Below are positions 33,361-43,851 of a DNA stretch of 64,000 nt, piece by piece. Position numbers and translations under genes: made by a program. The stretch comes from Actinoplanes derwentensis (lineage in GTDB: Bacteria > Actinomycetota > Actinomycetes > Mycobacteriales > Micromonosporaceae), in NCBI RefSeq assembly GCF_900104725.1, contig NZ_LT629758.1, positions 372,001 to 436,000 of the forward strand, written 5' to 3'. The stretch's first letter is position 1; each line of letters opens with the position of its first letter. The notes under the pieces were generated by a model, which searched no databases, was not told the DNA's origin, and worked only from the letters and a program-made list of their open reading frames with translations.

Positions 33361-35310
33361 ATGAGTGGGAACGTCTTCCGGTACGGGGCCTGGCGGGACG
33401 GGCCGGATCCGCTGGCGCCGCCGTATGACGTGCGGGGCGCCGTCGACGACATGGGGGAGCGGGTGCTCGCCGGGGACAGCCTGCGCGACGCACTGCGGGA
33501 CCTGATCCGGCGTGGCCCCCGCGACGGGCTGGGGCTGGACGCGCTGCGGGAACGGGCCCGGCGCCTGCGCCGGGACGCGCTGCGCCGGGGCAACCTGGAC
33601 GGGGCGGTCACCCGGGCCCGGCAGATGCTGGACCAGGCGCTCGCCGCCGAGCGGGACGCGCTGACCGCCCGCGACGACGACGCGGCCCGGTTCAGCGAGA
33701 CCGTGCTGGACAGCCTGCCCCGGTCGGTCTCCCAGGCCGTCGGGGAACTCGCCGGTTACCGATGGGCCTCCGACGAGGCCCGGCAGATCTACCAGCAGAT
33801 CCTCGACGGGCTCCGGCAGGAGGTGGTGGAGCAGCGGTTCGCCGGCATGAAACAGGCGCTGCAGCAGGGTGACATGGCCGACGTGTCGGCGATGCTGACC
33901 GACCTGAACGACCTGCTCGGCAAGCATGCCCGCGGGGAGGACACCGGCGACGCCTTCCGCGCGTTCATGGACGAGCACGGCCGGTTCTTCCCGGACGGCC
34001 CGAGCAACGTGGACGAGCTGATCGACTCGCTGGCCCGGCAGGCCGCCGCCGCCGAGCGGCTGATGCGGTCGCTGAGCCCGCAGCAGCGCGAGGAGCTGCA
34101 GGGGCTGATGGATCAGGCTCTCGGTGACGGGCCGCTGCGCGGGCAGCTCGGTGACCTGAGCGACAACCTGCGGTCGCTGCGCCCGAACCTCAACTGGGGA
34201 CGCGGCGAGCGGATGCGCGGGCCCGCCGACCTGGGTTACGGCGACGCCGCGTCAGCCCTCGGCGAGATCGCCGACCTGGACGAACTGATCGACCAGTTGG
34301 GCCAGGACCATCCGGGCGCCACCCTCGACGACGTCGACGTGGAAGCGGTCGAACGGCAGCTCGGCCGGGGTGCCGCCGACGACCTGCGCCGGCTGCGTGA
34401 ACTCGAACGGGAACTGCGCCGCCAGGGCTGGGTGCAGCGGGACGCGGACGGGCTGACCCTGTCCCCGAAAGCGCTGCGCCGGCTGGGGCAGAGTGCCCTG
34501 TCGTCGATCTTCTCCGACGTCGCCGGGAAACGGGGCGGGCACGACACCCGCGACGCCGGTGCCGCCGGTGACCTGATCGGTTCGTCCCGGCGCTGGGAGT
34601 TCGGCGACGACCAGCCGCTCGACGTGGTGCGCACGATCGGGAACGCGGTGCGCCGCAGTGCCGCGGGCCGGACCGTGGTGTCACCCGTACGGCTGGCTCC
34701 GGAGGATTTCGAGATCGCCGAGACGGAGCGCCGGTCGTCCGCGGCGGTGGCCCTGTGTGTGGACCTCTCCTATTCGATGTACGCGGACGGCCGCTGGGGC
34801 CCGATGAAACAGACCGCGCTCGCGCTGTCGCATCTGGTCGCCACGAAATACCCGCAGGACGCCCTGCAGATCATCGGCTTCGGCCTGCACGCCCAGAACC
34901 TGAGTCAGGGTGAGCTGGCGGCGATCGAGCCGACGATGGAGAAGGGCACCAACCTGCAGCACGCCCTGAAACTCGCCGCCCGCCATCTGCGCCGGCATCC
35001 GGGTGCCGAGCCGGTGATCCTGGTGGTCACCGACGGTGAACCGACCGCGCATCTGGAGGACGGTGGTGAGGCGGTCTTCTGGTGGCCGCCGATGGCCGAG
35101 ACGGTCGCCGCCACCGTGCACGAGGTCGACCTGCTGACCAGGTACGGGGCCACCCTCAACGTGTTCATGCTGGGCGAGGATCCGGGCTTGCAACGGTTCG
35201 TCGGCGGGGTGGCCAAACGCAACGGTGGCCGGGTGTTCAGCCCGGACGCGGCGGAGCTGGGCCGGTACGTGATCGACGACTACGTGCGGGCCAGACGGGG
35301 CCGCCGCTGA
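33361..35310 (+). CDS. VWA-domain protein, partner of the MoxR-type ATPase
   Basis: A 649-aa cytoplasmic protein: long charged helical N-terminal part (residues 20-440, rich in Arg/Asp/Leu, with SPQQREELQGLMDQALGDG) and a C-terminal von Willebrand A domain. The MIDAS motif is DLSYSM near residue 466 (D-x-S-x-S), with metal-binding T in MEKGTNLQHAL and D in VVTDGEPT. Paired MoxR-VWA proteins remodel or insert metal into target enzymes; no target enzyme is encoded nearby, so the client is unknown. ATG at 33361; the 44-base gap contains a GAGCGAGCTCGCGAGCG palindrome-like stretch. Confidence 0.84.
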   Translation: MSGNVFRYGAWRDGPDPLAPPYDVRGAVDDMGERVLAGDSLRDALRDLIRRGPRDGLGLDALRERARRLRRDALRRGNLDGAVTRARQMLDQALAAERDALTARDDDAARFSETVLDSLPRSVSQAVGELAGYRWASDEARQIYQQILDGLRQEVVEQRFAGMKQALQQGDMADVSAMLTDLNDLLGKHARGEDTGDAFRAFMDEHGRFFPDGPSNVDELIDSLARQAAAAERLMRSLSPQQREELQGLMDQALGDGPLRGQLGDLSDNLRSLRPNLNWGRGERMRGPADLGYGDAASALGEIADLDELIDQLGQDHPGATLDDVDVEAVERQLGRGAADDLRRLRELERELRRQGWVQRDADGLTLSPKALRRLGQSALSSIFSDVAGKRGGHDTRDAGAAGDLIGSSRRWEFGDDQPLDVVRTIGNAVRRSAAGRTVVSPVRLAPEDFEIAETERRSSAAVALCVDLSYSMYADGRWGPMKQTALALSHLVATKYPQDALQIIGFGLHAQNLSQGELAAIEPTMEKGTNLQHALKLAARHLRRHPGAEPVILVVTDGEPTAHLEDGGEAVFWWPPMAETVAATVHEVDLLTRYGATLNVFMLGEDPGLQRFVGGVAKRNGGRVFSPDAAELGRYVIDDYVRARRGRR

Positions 35311-35531
35311 CCGGCTCCGAGCCGAAGGCTAGCCTCCTAGGATGAACTAGGGAGTGTGGCCGGTGTGACTGCGCGTCGGGTGAGAGGACGCGGCTGGTTA
35401 TAGTTGCTCGGCGAGCGACCGGGACATGAGTGCATCGAGGTCCTGACTGCACAGCGGTCATCACTGCACAACCGCCCCGGTCCACGCGCGAGCCGGGCGG
35501 GGGCCTCGGCCGAGGGGGAGAGGAAGTCGCG

Positions 35532-36134
35532 ATGTCGCAGCAACCTGCGCCGTCCATCGAGTCCTCCAACCGGATCTGGACCCTGCCCAACGCGATCAGC
35601 TTCGGCCGCCTGCTCGGTGTCCCGCTCTTCCTCTGGCTGCTGCTCGGTGTCGAGCAGGACGTGGCGGCGGTGATCGTCCTGGCGATCGGCGGTTCGACCG
35701 ACTGGGTGGACGGCTACATCGCCCGCCGGATGAACTCGGTGAGCCGCCTCGGTGAGCTGCTGGACCCGTTCGCGGACCGGCTCTACATCCTGGCGACCCT
35801 GATCGGGTTCACCGTGCGTGAGGTGGTGCCGCTGTGGCTCACCGGGGCACTGCTGGCCCGGGAGGCGGTGCTCGGCGTGGTGCTGCTGGTGCTGCGGCGC
35901 CGGGGTTACGGCCCGCCGCCGGTGCACTACGTCGGTAAGACCGGCACGTTCCTGCTGCTCGCCGCGTTCCCGATCATCCTGCTGTCGCAGGCGGTGCCGT
36001 CGGTCGGCGGGTGGGCGGTGCCGCTCGGCTGGGGGCTGGCCTGGTGGGCGCTCGGGCTCTACTGGTGCGCCTGCTTCCTCTACATCGTCCAGGCCTACCG
36101 GGTGATCCGGGCCGACCGCGAGGAATCGTCGTGA
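35532..36134 (+). CDS. pgsA: CDP-alcohol phosphatidyltransferase (PgsA-like)
   Basis: A 200-aa membrane enzyme with about five hydrophobic segments. The complete CDP-alcohol signature D-x2-D-G-x2-A-R-x8-G-x3-D-x3-D is present in DWVDGYIARRMNSVSRLGEL and the residues following (LDPFADR), so it is expected to be active. It transfers a phosphatidyl group from CDP-diacylglycerol to an alcohol, probably glycerol 3-phosphate; inositol or cardiolipin-type acceptors are possible. ATG at 35532 follows GGGGAGAGGAA. GTGA coupling to the next gene. The 221 bases upstream hold no gene. Confidence 0.88.
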   Translation: MSQQPAPSIESSNRIWTLPNAISFGRLLGVPLFLWLLLGVEQDVAAVIVLAIGGSTDWVDGYIARRMNSVSRLGELLDPFADRLYILATLIGFTVREVVPLWLTGALLAREAVLGVVLLVLRRRGYGPPPVHYVGKTGTFLLLAAFPIILLSQAVPSVGGWAVPLGWGLAWWALGLYWCACFLYIVQAYRVIRADREESS

Positions 36135-37099
36135 CCGACCCGCTGCGGCCCGTCGTGGACGGGCTCGCCGCGGTCGGGATGGCCCCCGAAGGGCCGCCGG
36201 ACCCGGACGGCAAGACCAGCGGTAAACGGACCTACGGGCCGGACTTCCTGACCGCGCTGTTCCAGAACCCGCTCGACCCCGGTTACGCCGACGCCGCGGC
36301 CCGGCGGGCGGTCGATGGCCCGCGGACCGGGACCCGCCGCCGGCTGGCCGCCTCCGCTGCCGCGGTGACTCTGCTGGTGATCGGCTTTCTGTTGGTGGTG
36401 GCGTACAGAAAGACGGTGGACGAGGCTCCGGCCCGCACCCAGGCCCGGGACACGCTGATCGGCCAGATCCAGAACCGGCGGGCCGAGACCGAGCGCCTGC
36501 AGAGCAAGGCCGACAACCTGGCCGGTGAGGTCGCGGCGCTGCGGGAGAGCGAGCTGGGTGGCGCGGCGGTGGCTCAGTTGCGGGACCTGGAGGCGATCAC
36601 CGGGATGGCGAAGGTCCGTGGCTCCGGCGCTCTGGTGACGCTGATGGACGGGCCGACGTCGGTGAACGCGGTGACCGGCGAACGGCGGACCGAGGCGCAG
36701 GTCAAGGACACCGATCTGCAGCTGGCGGCGAACGCGCTGTGGGAGGCGGGTGCCGAGGCCATCACGATCAACGGTCAGCGGCTGACGGCGACGTCGCGGA
36801 TCCGGCAGGCGGGTGAGGCGATCCTGGTGGACGTGCGGCCGGTGGCGTCGCCGTACCAGATCCTCGCGATCGGCCCGTCCGGTCTGGCGGACGATTTTCG
36901 TAAGGGCTACGCGGGACAGTTCTTCGATCTGCTGACGTCCCGGTTCGGGATCTCGTTCGAGGCGGCGAAGGCCAAGGACGTGACCTTGGAGGCGGCGACG
37001 GACCTCAAACTGCGGTCCGCGCAGCCGAATGTGGGGCCTTCGGCCGCCGTTTCGGGTGGGCCGGTTCCTGATACCTCTGTGACGGAAGGCGGCCGATGA
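36131..37099 (+). CDS. DUF881 family membrane protein (first copy)
   Basis: A 322-aa protein: cytoplasmic N-terminus, one transmembrane helix (about residues 75-96, LAASAAAVTLLVIGFLLVVAY), a coiled coil (LIGQIQNRRAETERLQSKADNLAGEVAALR) and an extracellular DUF881 domain (GSGALVTLMDGP, ANALWEAGAEAITINGQRLTATSRIRQAGEAILVD, PYQILAIGP). Function unknown; the family is conserved in Gram-positives next to the small basic protein gene. Start GTG 36131 overlaps the pgsA stop. The stop overlaps the small basic protein start (ATGA). Confidence 0.87.
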   Translation: MTDPLRPVVDGLAAVGMAPEGPPDPDGKTSGKRTYGPDFLTALFQNPLDPGYADAAARRAVDGPRTGTRRRLAASAAAVTLLVIGFLLVVAYRKTVDEAPARTQARDTLIGQIQNRRAETERLQSKADNLAGEVAALRESELGGAAVAQLRDLEAITGMAKVRGSGALVTLMDGPTSVNAVTGERRTEAQVKDTDLQLAANALWEAGAEAITINGQRLTATSRIRQAGEAILVDVRPVASPYQILAIGPSGLADDFRKGYAGQFFDLLTSRFGISFEAAKAKDVTLEAATDLKLRSAQPNVGPSAAVSGGPVPDTSVTEGGR

Positions 37100-37428
37100 T
37101 CGCCGTACTCGCCCTGCTCGCGGGCGTTCTGCTGGGCATCGTGTTCGAACCGGCCGTGCCACCGGAACTGGTGCCGTACCTGCCGATCGCGGTGGTGGCG
37201 GCGCTGGACGCGGTGTTCGGTGGGGTACGGGCCAAACTGGACGGGATCTTCGACGACAAGCAGTTCGTGGTGTCGTTCATCTCGAACGTGCTGGTCTCCG
37301 CCCTGATCGTGTATGTGGGCGACCAGCTCGGGGTGGGCGGTCAGCTGTCGACGGGTGTCGTGGTGGTACTCGGTGTGCGGATCTTCGGTAATGTCGCGGC
37401 AATTCGACGCCATCTGTTCAGGGCATAG
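37096..37428 (+). CDS. sbp: small basic protein (Sbp, DUF1290 family)
   Basis: A 110-aa protein with three hydrophobic segments: MIAVLALLAGVLLGIVF, LPIAVVAALDAVFGGVRAKL and SFISNVLVSALIVYVGDQLG. DUF1290 proteins of this size lie next to DUF881 genes throughout actinobacteria; function is unknown, though the position near cell-envelope and division genes points to the membrane. ATG at 37096 overlaps the DUF881 stop by 4 bases. Confidence 0.88.
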   Translation: MIAVLALLAGVLLGIVFEPAVPPELVPYLPIAVVAALDAVFGGVRAKLDGIFDDKQFVVSFISNVLVSALIVYVGDQLGVGGQLSTGVVVVLGVRIFGNVAAIRRHLFRA

Positions 37429-37436
37429 GTAAGGCG

Positions 37437-38453
37437 ATGACTGACGACACCGGACGGCGCGCGGACGACGACGAGGAGCCGACGGCTGCTCTGCGTGGTG
37501 TCACGGGTGGACACCGGACGGTCCCGGAACGTGAGTTCACGGGTGAGCACCGGACGGTCCCGGAACGTGAGTTCACGGGTGAGCACCGGACGGTCCCGGA
37601 ACGTGAGTTCACGGGTGAGCACCCGGTGGTCGCTGAGGACGGCGAGCCGACGGTGCCCGTACTCCCCGATGATCTTGAGCCGCCGAAGGCGGAGGAGACG
37701 AACAGCACGTCACCCGATCCGTCGATTTCCGGCGACCCCGACACAAGTGATCTTGCTCGCCCGGCACGTCGGCGGCCGGCTCCGGCGGGGACCCTGATCT
37801 GGGTGTTGCTGGCGTTGCTGGGGTTCACGCTGGTGGTGCAGTTGCGCAGCAACGACGCTGACGACGGGCTGTCCGCGGCGCGGCAGGAGGACCTGGTCCG
37901 GATCCTGAGTGATCTGGAGGCGCAGGACAGCCGTCTGCTGGCCGAGATCCAGGCCCTGGAGCAGAGTAAACAGCAGCTCACGTCGGGTGTGGCGGGCCGT
38001 GAGGCGGCGCGGGCCGAAGCCGAGCAGCGCAGCCGTGAGCTGGGCCTGTTGGCGGGTACGGTTCCGGGGCGGGGTCCCGGTCTGGACATCGCCTTGCGGG
38101 AGGTGCGGGCTTCGGACGTGCTGAACGCGGTGCAGGAACTGCGCGGTGCCGGTGGCGAGGTGATGCAGTTGAACGGGGCGAACGGGGCCGCGGTGCGGGT
38201 GGTCGCGTCGAGTTTCTTCGTGGATGCTTCCGGCGGTGGCATCATCGCCGACGGTGAACGACTGACGGGCCCGTTCCACCTTCTGGTGATCGGCCCGCCG
38301 GAAACGATGAGTACGGCGCTGCAGATCCCGGGCGGGGTGGTGGCGTCGGTGAAGACAGACGGCGGTAGCGTGACCATGGACTCGCGTTCCACGGTCGAGG
38401 TGACGGTGGTTCGCAAGGCAGCGGCCTTGCGATACGCGCGTCCGGTTTCGTGA
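37437..38453 (+). CDS. DUF881 family membrane protein (second copy) with repeated N-terminus
   Basis: A 338-aa paralogue of the DUF881 protein two genes upstream: one transmembrane helix about residues 117-135 (GTLIWVLLALLGFTLVVQL), coiled coil (QEDLVRILSDLEAQDSRLLAEIQALEQSKQQL) and extracellular DUF881 domain (GRGPGLDIALREVRASDVLN, AVRVVASSFFVDASGGGIIADGERLTGPF). Its cytoplasmic N-terminus contains three identical 12-residue units HRTVPEREFTGE encoded by perfect 36-bp tandem repeats, probably a disordered spacer of variable length. ATG at 37437 is 8 bases after the small basic protein stop. Confidence 0.86.
   Translation: MTDDTGRRADDDEEPTAALRGVTGGHRTVPEREFTGEHRTVPEREFTGEHRTVPEREFTGEHPVVAEDGEPTVPVLPDDLEPPKAEETNSTSPDPSISGDPDTSDLARPARRRPAPAGTLIWVLLALLGFTLVVQLRSNDADDGLSAARQEDLVRILSDLEAQDSRLLAEIQALEQSKQQLTSGVAGREAARAEAEQRSRELGLLAGTVPGRGPGLDIALREVRASDVLNAVQELRGAGGEVMQLNGANGAAVRVVASSFFVDASGGGIIADGERLTGPFHLLVIGPPETMSTALQIPGGVVASVKTDGGSVTMDSRSTVEVTVVRKAAALRYARPVS
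37512..37619 (+). repeat. three perfect 36-bp tandem repeats in DUF881 gene
   Basis: Units at 37512-37547, 37548-37583 and 37584-37619 are identical and in frame, each encoding HRTVPEREFTGE. Lack of any difference suggests recent expansion. Confidence 0.95.
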
Positions 38454-38469
38454 TTAACGGAGGAAGACG

Positions 38470-38850
38470 TTGATTCCTGAGGATCTGCGGTATACCGCGG
38501 AGCACGAGTGGATCGCCGGTGACGGCAGTGGGCCCGTGCGGGTGGGCATCACCCATTTCGCGCAGGACGCCCTGGGTGACATCGTCTACGTGCAGTTGCC
38601 CGACGAGGGCACGGTGGTGCAGGCGGGTGACTCGCTCGGCGAGATCGAGTCGACCAAGAGCGTCTCGGAGATCTACGCGCCGATCGCCGGCACGGTGGTG
38701 GCGAAGAACGCCACACTCACCGACGAGCCGGAGATCATCAACGGCGAGCCGTACGCGGCCGGCTGGCTGGTCGAGATCGCGCCGGAGGATCCGGCTTCGG
38801 TGTCGGCACTGCTTGACGCCGCGGCGTATCGTGCGCTGACCGAAAGCTGA
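38470..38850 (+). CDS. gcvH: glycine cleavage system H protein
   Basis: A 126-aa lipoyl carrier protein that shuttles the aminomethyl group between the P, T and L proteins of glycine cleavage. The lipoylation site is Lys63 in GEIESTKSVSEIYAPIAG; the N-terminus IPEDLRYTAEHEWI is typical. The start is TTG at 38470, preceded by GGAGGAA. No gcvT or gcvP is adjacent; in actinobacteria gcvH is conserved next to garA, which controls 2-oxoglutarate and glutamate use. Confidence 0.94.
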   Translation: MIPEDLRYTAEHEWIAGDGSGPVRVGITHFAQDALGDIVYVQLPDEGTVVQAGDSLGEIESTKSVSEIYAPIAGTVVAKNATLTDEPEIINGEPYAAGWLVEIAPEDPASVSALLDAAAYRALTES

Positions 38851-38857
38851 CGCCGAG

Positions 38858-38873
38858 GGGCATTTTTATGCCC
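38858..38873 (+). terminator. weak hairpin after gcvH
   Basis: GGGCAT and ATGCCC pair around TTTT 8 bases after the gcvH stop. Only six base pairs and the T run is in the loop, so at best a partial terminator ahead of the garA promoter. Confidence 0.3.
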
Positions 38874-38899
38874 GTCCATTCGTTCCCCCGCGAGTCTGG

Positions 38900-38929
38900 T
38901 TGCTCAGCGATATTCGCGCTGACTAGGCT
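38900..38929 (+). promoter_or_regulatory. promoter of the garA-ftsR unit
   Basis: TTGCTC (38900-38905) and TAGGCT (38924-38929) with an 18-base spacer give a good housekeeping promoter. A start near 38936 leaves a leader of about 125 bases to the FHA gene. It would drive garA and the coupled MerR gene separately from gcvH. Confidence 0.6.
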
Positions 38930-39061
38930 CGCGGAGCACACGAAGAACTGTTATTCCTTTGAAACCGATAGTCGTGCGTCGGGCCGAATGGCTCCGGCCG
39001 GGCTGCACCGTCGCCGCCCATGCCGGGAGGCGACGACCAACTGTGATCCGTGAGGTGGTCC

Positions 39062-39511
39062 ATGACGCGCCCAGACGACGAGTTCCCCCCGCTCGACGTC
39101 ACGTCCACGCTGAACCTTGGCGCCCTCGACGAGGTGCTGGAGGGACCCGATACGGACGTGGTTCCGAGCCGGATGGCCGGTTCGCTCCCCCCGGGGATGG
39201 CTCTGCTCGTGGTGCGCCGCGGCCCCAACGCGGGTGCCCGGTTCCTCCTCGATCACGACGTGACGACCAGCGGACGGCACCCGGACAGTGACATCTTCCT
39301 CGACGACGTGACGGTGTCGCGCCGCCACGCCGAGTTCCACCGGGACAGTGGTGTCTTCACCGTCCGCGACGTCGGCTCCCTCAACGGTACGTATGTGAAC
39401 CGCGAAAGGGTTGAAGCCGCGACCCTCAGCAATGGCGACGAGGTCCAGATCGGCAAGTTCCGTCTGGTGTTCATCGCCGGTCCGCGACCGGAGGGCGAGG
39501 GCCGGGCGTGA
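39062..39511 (+). CDS. garA: FHA-domain metabolic regulator (GarA/OdhI type)
   Basis: About 149 aa, phosphothreonine-binding FHA domain: LLVVRRGPNAGARFLLDHDVTTSGRHPDSDIFLDDVTVSRRHAEFH and VRDVGSLNGTYVNRERVEAA are nearly those of mycobacterial GarA, which inhibits 2-oxoglutarate dehydrogenase and glutamate dehydrogenase until phosphorylated by PknB/PknG. The N-terminal acceptor segment here reads DVTSTLNLGALDE, without the ETTS motif of GarA, so Thr8 (from this start, VTST) or the next Thr is the likely site. ATG 39062 preferred; GTG at 39050 is in frame. GTGA overlap with the MerR gene. Confidence 0.9.
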   Translation: MTRPDDEFPPLDVTSTLNLGALDEVLEGPDTDVVPSRMAGSLPPGMALLVVRRGPNAGARFLLDHDVTTSGRHPDSDIFLDDVTVSRRHAEFHRDSGVFTVRDVGSLNGTYVNRERVEAATLSNGDEVQIGKFRLVFIAGPRPEGEGRA

Positions 39512-40248
39512 CGGCGTCGGGGGCGGCAGCGCGTGACCCGGGGGCTTCGCGTCCTCAGGACGGGCGTGACGTTGCGCTGATGAGCATCGGGGAGGTGCTG
39601 GCACATCTGCGCACCGAGTTCCCCGACACCACGATCTCCAAGTTGCGGTTCCTGGAGGCGGAGGGTCTGGTCGACCCGCAACGCACCGCCTCCGGGTACC
39701 GGAAGTACTCGTGGAACGACGTGGCCCGGCTGCGGTTCGTGCTGACCGCGCAGCGGGATCAGTACCTGCCGTTGCGGGTGATCCGGGAGCAGTTGGACCG
39801 GATGGAGCTGGAGCCGCCGGCTCCGCAGCGGCCCACGCTGGTGGCGGTGGGCGCGCAGCAGGCCAGGGATCCGGCGGACGCCCGGATCCCGAAGGCGGAT
39901 CTGCTGGAGCGGACCGGTGTCGACGAGGCCATCCTGGCCGAGCTGGAGCAGACCGGCCTGGTCGTCGCCCGCCCTCCGGGGTGGTACGACGCCGACCAGG
40001 TGATCATCGTGGAGGCTGTGGTCGGTCTCCACCGGTTCGGTCTGGAGGTTCGGCACCTGCGGGCGTTCCGCAATGCCGCGGACCGTGAGGTGGGGCTGTT
40101 CACACAGTTGCTGGCGCCGATGGCGCGTCAGCACGACCCGGCGGCCCGGGCGCGGGCCGCTGATACCGCACGTGAGCTGCAGGCGCTCTCGCAGCGTTTG
40201 CACGCGGCTCTGGTGCGCTCCGGTCTCCGGGGCGAGCTGGGTCGCTGA
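39508..40248 (+). CDS. ftsR: MerR-family regulator, FtsR type
   Basis: A 246-aa regulator with an N-terminal winged helix (MSIGEVLAHLRTEFPDTTISKLRFLEAEGLVDPQRTASGYRKYSWNDVARLRFVL) and a longer C-terminal helical part than metal-sensing MerR proteins (VVGLHRFGLEVRHLRAFRNAADREVGLF). Position right after the GarA-type gene and this architecture match Corynebacterium FtsR, an activator of ftsZ; the function is transferred by synteny. Start GTG 39508 overlaps the garA stop; a shorter ATG start at 39580 would also keep the whole DNA-binding domain. Confidence 0.82.
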   Translation: MTASGAAARDPGASRPQDGRDVALMSIGEVLAHLRTEFPDTTISKLRFLEAEGLVDPQRTASGYRKYSWNDVARLRFVLTAQRDQYLPLRVIREQLDRMELEPPAPQRPTLVAVGAQQARDPADARIPKADLLERTGVDEAILAELEQTGLVVARPPGWYDADQVIIVEAVVGLHRFGLEVRHLRAFRNAADREVGLFTQLLAPMARQHDPAARARAADTARELQALSQRLHAALVRSGLRGELGR

Positions 40249-40332
40249 ACCCGTCGCCGCACGGATCAGGCACCGGTGGTGTGCGTGTAACGTGCAGGTA
40301 CGGGCGGCAATGTCAAAACGGTCGTACCGAAC

Positions 40333-40360
40333 GAAACTGACGACACGAAACGGACGACAC
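40333..40360 (+). repeat. 14-bp tandem repeat upstream of bifunctional nuclease gene
   Basis: GAAACTGACGACAC (40333-40346) and GAAACGGACGACAC (40347-40360), one mismatch, directly abut and end just before the GGAGG site. Could be a regulator or RNA-binding site. Confidence 0.45.
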
Positions 40361-40370
40361 GGAGGCGGCG

Positions 40371-40835
40371 GTGCGCGAGCTGAGCGTGGTCGGGGTCCGG
40401 GTGGAGCTGCCCAGTAACCAGCCGATCGTGTTGCTGCGGGAGGTCGACGGAGACCGCTACCTGCCTATCTGGATCGGGGCGGTCGAGGCGACCGCCATCG
40501 CTTACGAGCAGCAGGGGGTCAAGCCGGCTCGGCCGTTGACCCATGATCTGCTGCGGGACATCCTGGCGGCGCTGAAGGCGCCGTTGAAAGCGGTGGAGAT
40601 CACCGAGCTGAAGGACAACGTCTTCTACGCCGACCTGCTGATCGGTGACAACCTCCGGGTGTCGGCCCGGCCGAGTGACTCGATCGCCCTGGCGCTGCGG
40701 GTGGGTGCGCCGATCCGTTGTGCCGACCAGGTGCTCACCGAGGCCGGTATCGTGATCCCCGATGAGCAGGAGGACGAGGTGGAGAAATTCCGCGAGTTCC
40801 TCGACCAGGTCAGGCCTGAGGACTTCGCGGGCTGA
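40371..40835 (+). CDS. bifunctional nuclease family protein (DUF151/BFN)
   Basis: A 154-aa protein with the whole BFN domain: LSVVGVRVELPSNQPIVLLREVDGDRYLPIWIGAVEATAIAYEQQG, RPLTHDLLRDILAAL, AVEITELKDNVFYADLLI and ARPSDSIALALRVGAPI. Family members have been reported to cut DNA and RNA, and are conserved in this exact spot in actinobacteria between two MerR genes. GTG at 40371 follows GGAGGCGG. Actual cellular role is not settled. Confidence 0.88.
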   Translation: MRELSVVGVRVELPSNQPIVLLREVDGDRYLPIWIGAVEATAIAYEQQGVKPARPLTHDLLRDILAALKAPLKAVEITELKDNVFYADLLIGDNLRVSARPSDSIALALRVGAPIRCADQVLTEAGIVIPDEQEDEVEKFREFLDQVRPEDFAG

Positions 40836-40847
40836 CATCGACGGCAA

Positions 40848-40864
40848 CGCTTAGCCCGTAAGCG
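40848..40864 (+). terminator. weak hairpin after bifunctional nuclease gene
   Basis: CGCTTA and TAAGCG pair perfectly around GCCCG, 13 bases after the stop. Short and without T-tract. Confidence 0.3.
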
Positions 40865-40978
40865 GCGTGTCGAGCGGTTACCTCCATGTTTCGGCCACGG
40901 TTGAGATATACGCTCGTGAAGTCCAGGTGAACCGGCACACCGCCTAGATTTTGATCATGGGCGCGGGGAGGTAGTCGC

Positions 40979-41533
40979 GTGCACGAGCAACCTCTTGAAG
41001 GCCCACTCGTCGGCGAGGACGGGGAAGTCGGATATCGGGGAGTGACCGCGTGTCAGGCGGTCGGGATCAGTTACCGTCAGCTCGATTACTGGGCTCGGAC
41101 CACGCTGGTGGTGCCGAGTGTCCGGGACGCGTCGGGTTCGGGGACGCAACGTCTCTACTCCTTCCGTGATCTGGTCGTCCTCAAGGTCGTGAAACGACTG
41201 CTGGACGCCGGGGTGTCGTTGCAGAACATCCGCCGGGCGATCGACACGTTGCGCTCGCGCGGGGTGGACGATCTGGCGGAGATCACGCTGATATCCGACG
41301 GGACGACGGTGTATGAGTGCCGGTCTCCCGAGGAGGTCGTCGACCTGCTCCAGGGCGGTCAGGGCGTGTTCGGGATCGCGATCGGCGGTGCGTTCAAGGA
41401 GATCCAGGGTTCGCTGTCGCACCTGCCGTCGGAGCCGGCCATGGGCCCGCAGCCGGTCGGGGTCGACGTGCCGCAGCGGTCGGCGGAGGGTGACGAGCTG
41501 GCGGCTCGCCGGGCTCGGCGCCGCGCGGGCTAA
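40979..41533 (+). CDS. MerR-family regulator following bifunctional nuclease gene
   Basis: A 184-aa MerR protein: YRGVTACQAVGISYRQLDYWARTTLVVPSVRDASGSGTQRLYSFRDLVVLKVVKRLLDAGVSLQNIRRAIDTLR is the DNA-binding and dimer-start region; the C-terminal part (VYECRSPEEVVDLLQGGQGVFGIAIG) has one Cys only, so it is not a typical metal sensor. Members at this locus are conserved and probably essential-type regulators, target unknown. GTG 40979 follows GGGGAGG; TAGATT (40945-40950) is a possible -10. Confidence 0.85.
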   Translation: MHEQPLEGPLVGEDGEVGYRGVTACQAVGISYRQLDYWARTTLVVPSVRDASGSGTQRLYSFRDLVVLKVVKRLLDAGVSLQNIRRAIDTLRSRGVDDLAEITLISDGTTVYECRSPEEVVDLLQGGQGVFGIAIGGAFKEIQGSLSHLPSEPAMGPQPVGVDVPQRSAEGDELAARRARRRAG

Positions 41534-41560
41534 CGGTCAGTTTCCGGCCGTAATCGCTAC

Positions 41561-41572
41561 TAGTGTCGCTGC
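41561..41572 (+). promoter_or_regulatory. leaderless promoter -10 of UvrA-like gene
   Basis: TAGTGT (41561-41566) ends 6 bases before the GTG at 41573 and no ribosome-binding site exists. Confidence 0.45.
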
Positions 41573-43843
<2,271 letters not shown>

Positions 43844-43851
43844 GGGGACCG

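Noticed and set aside
35311..35531. possible riboswitch or leader RNA upstream of pgsA
   Set aside because: I saw small imperfect inverted repeats and a TATAGT (35399-35404) but no pattern of a known riboswitch class.
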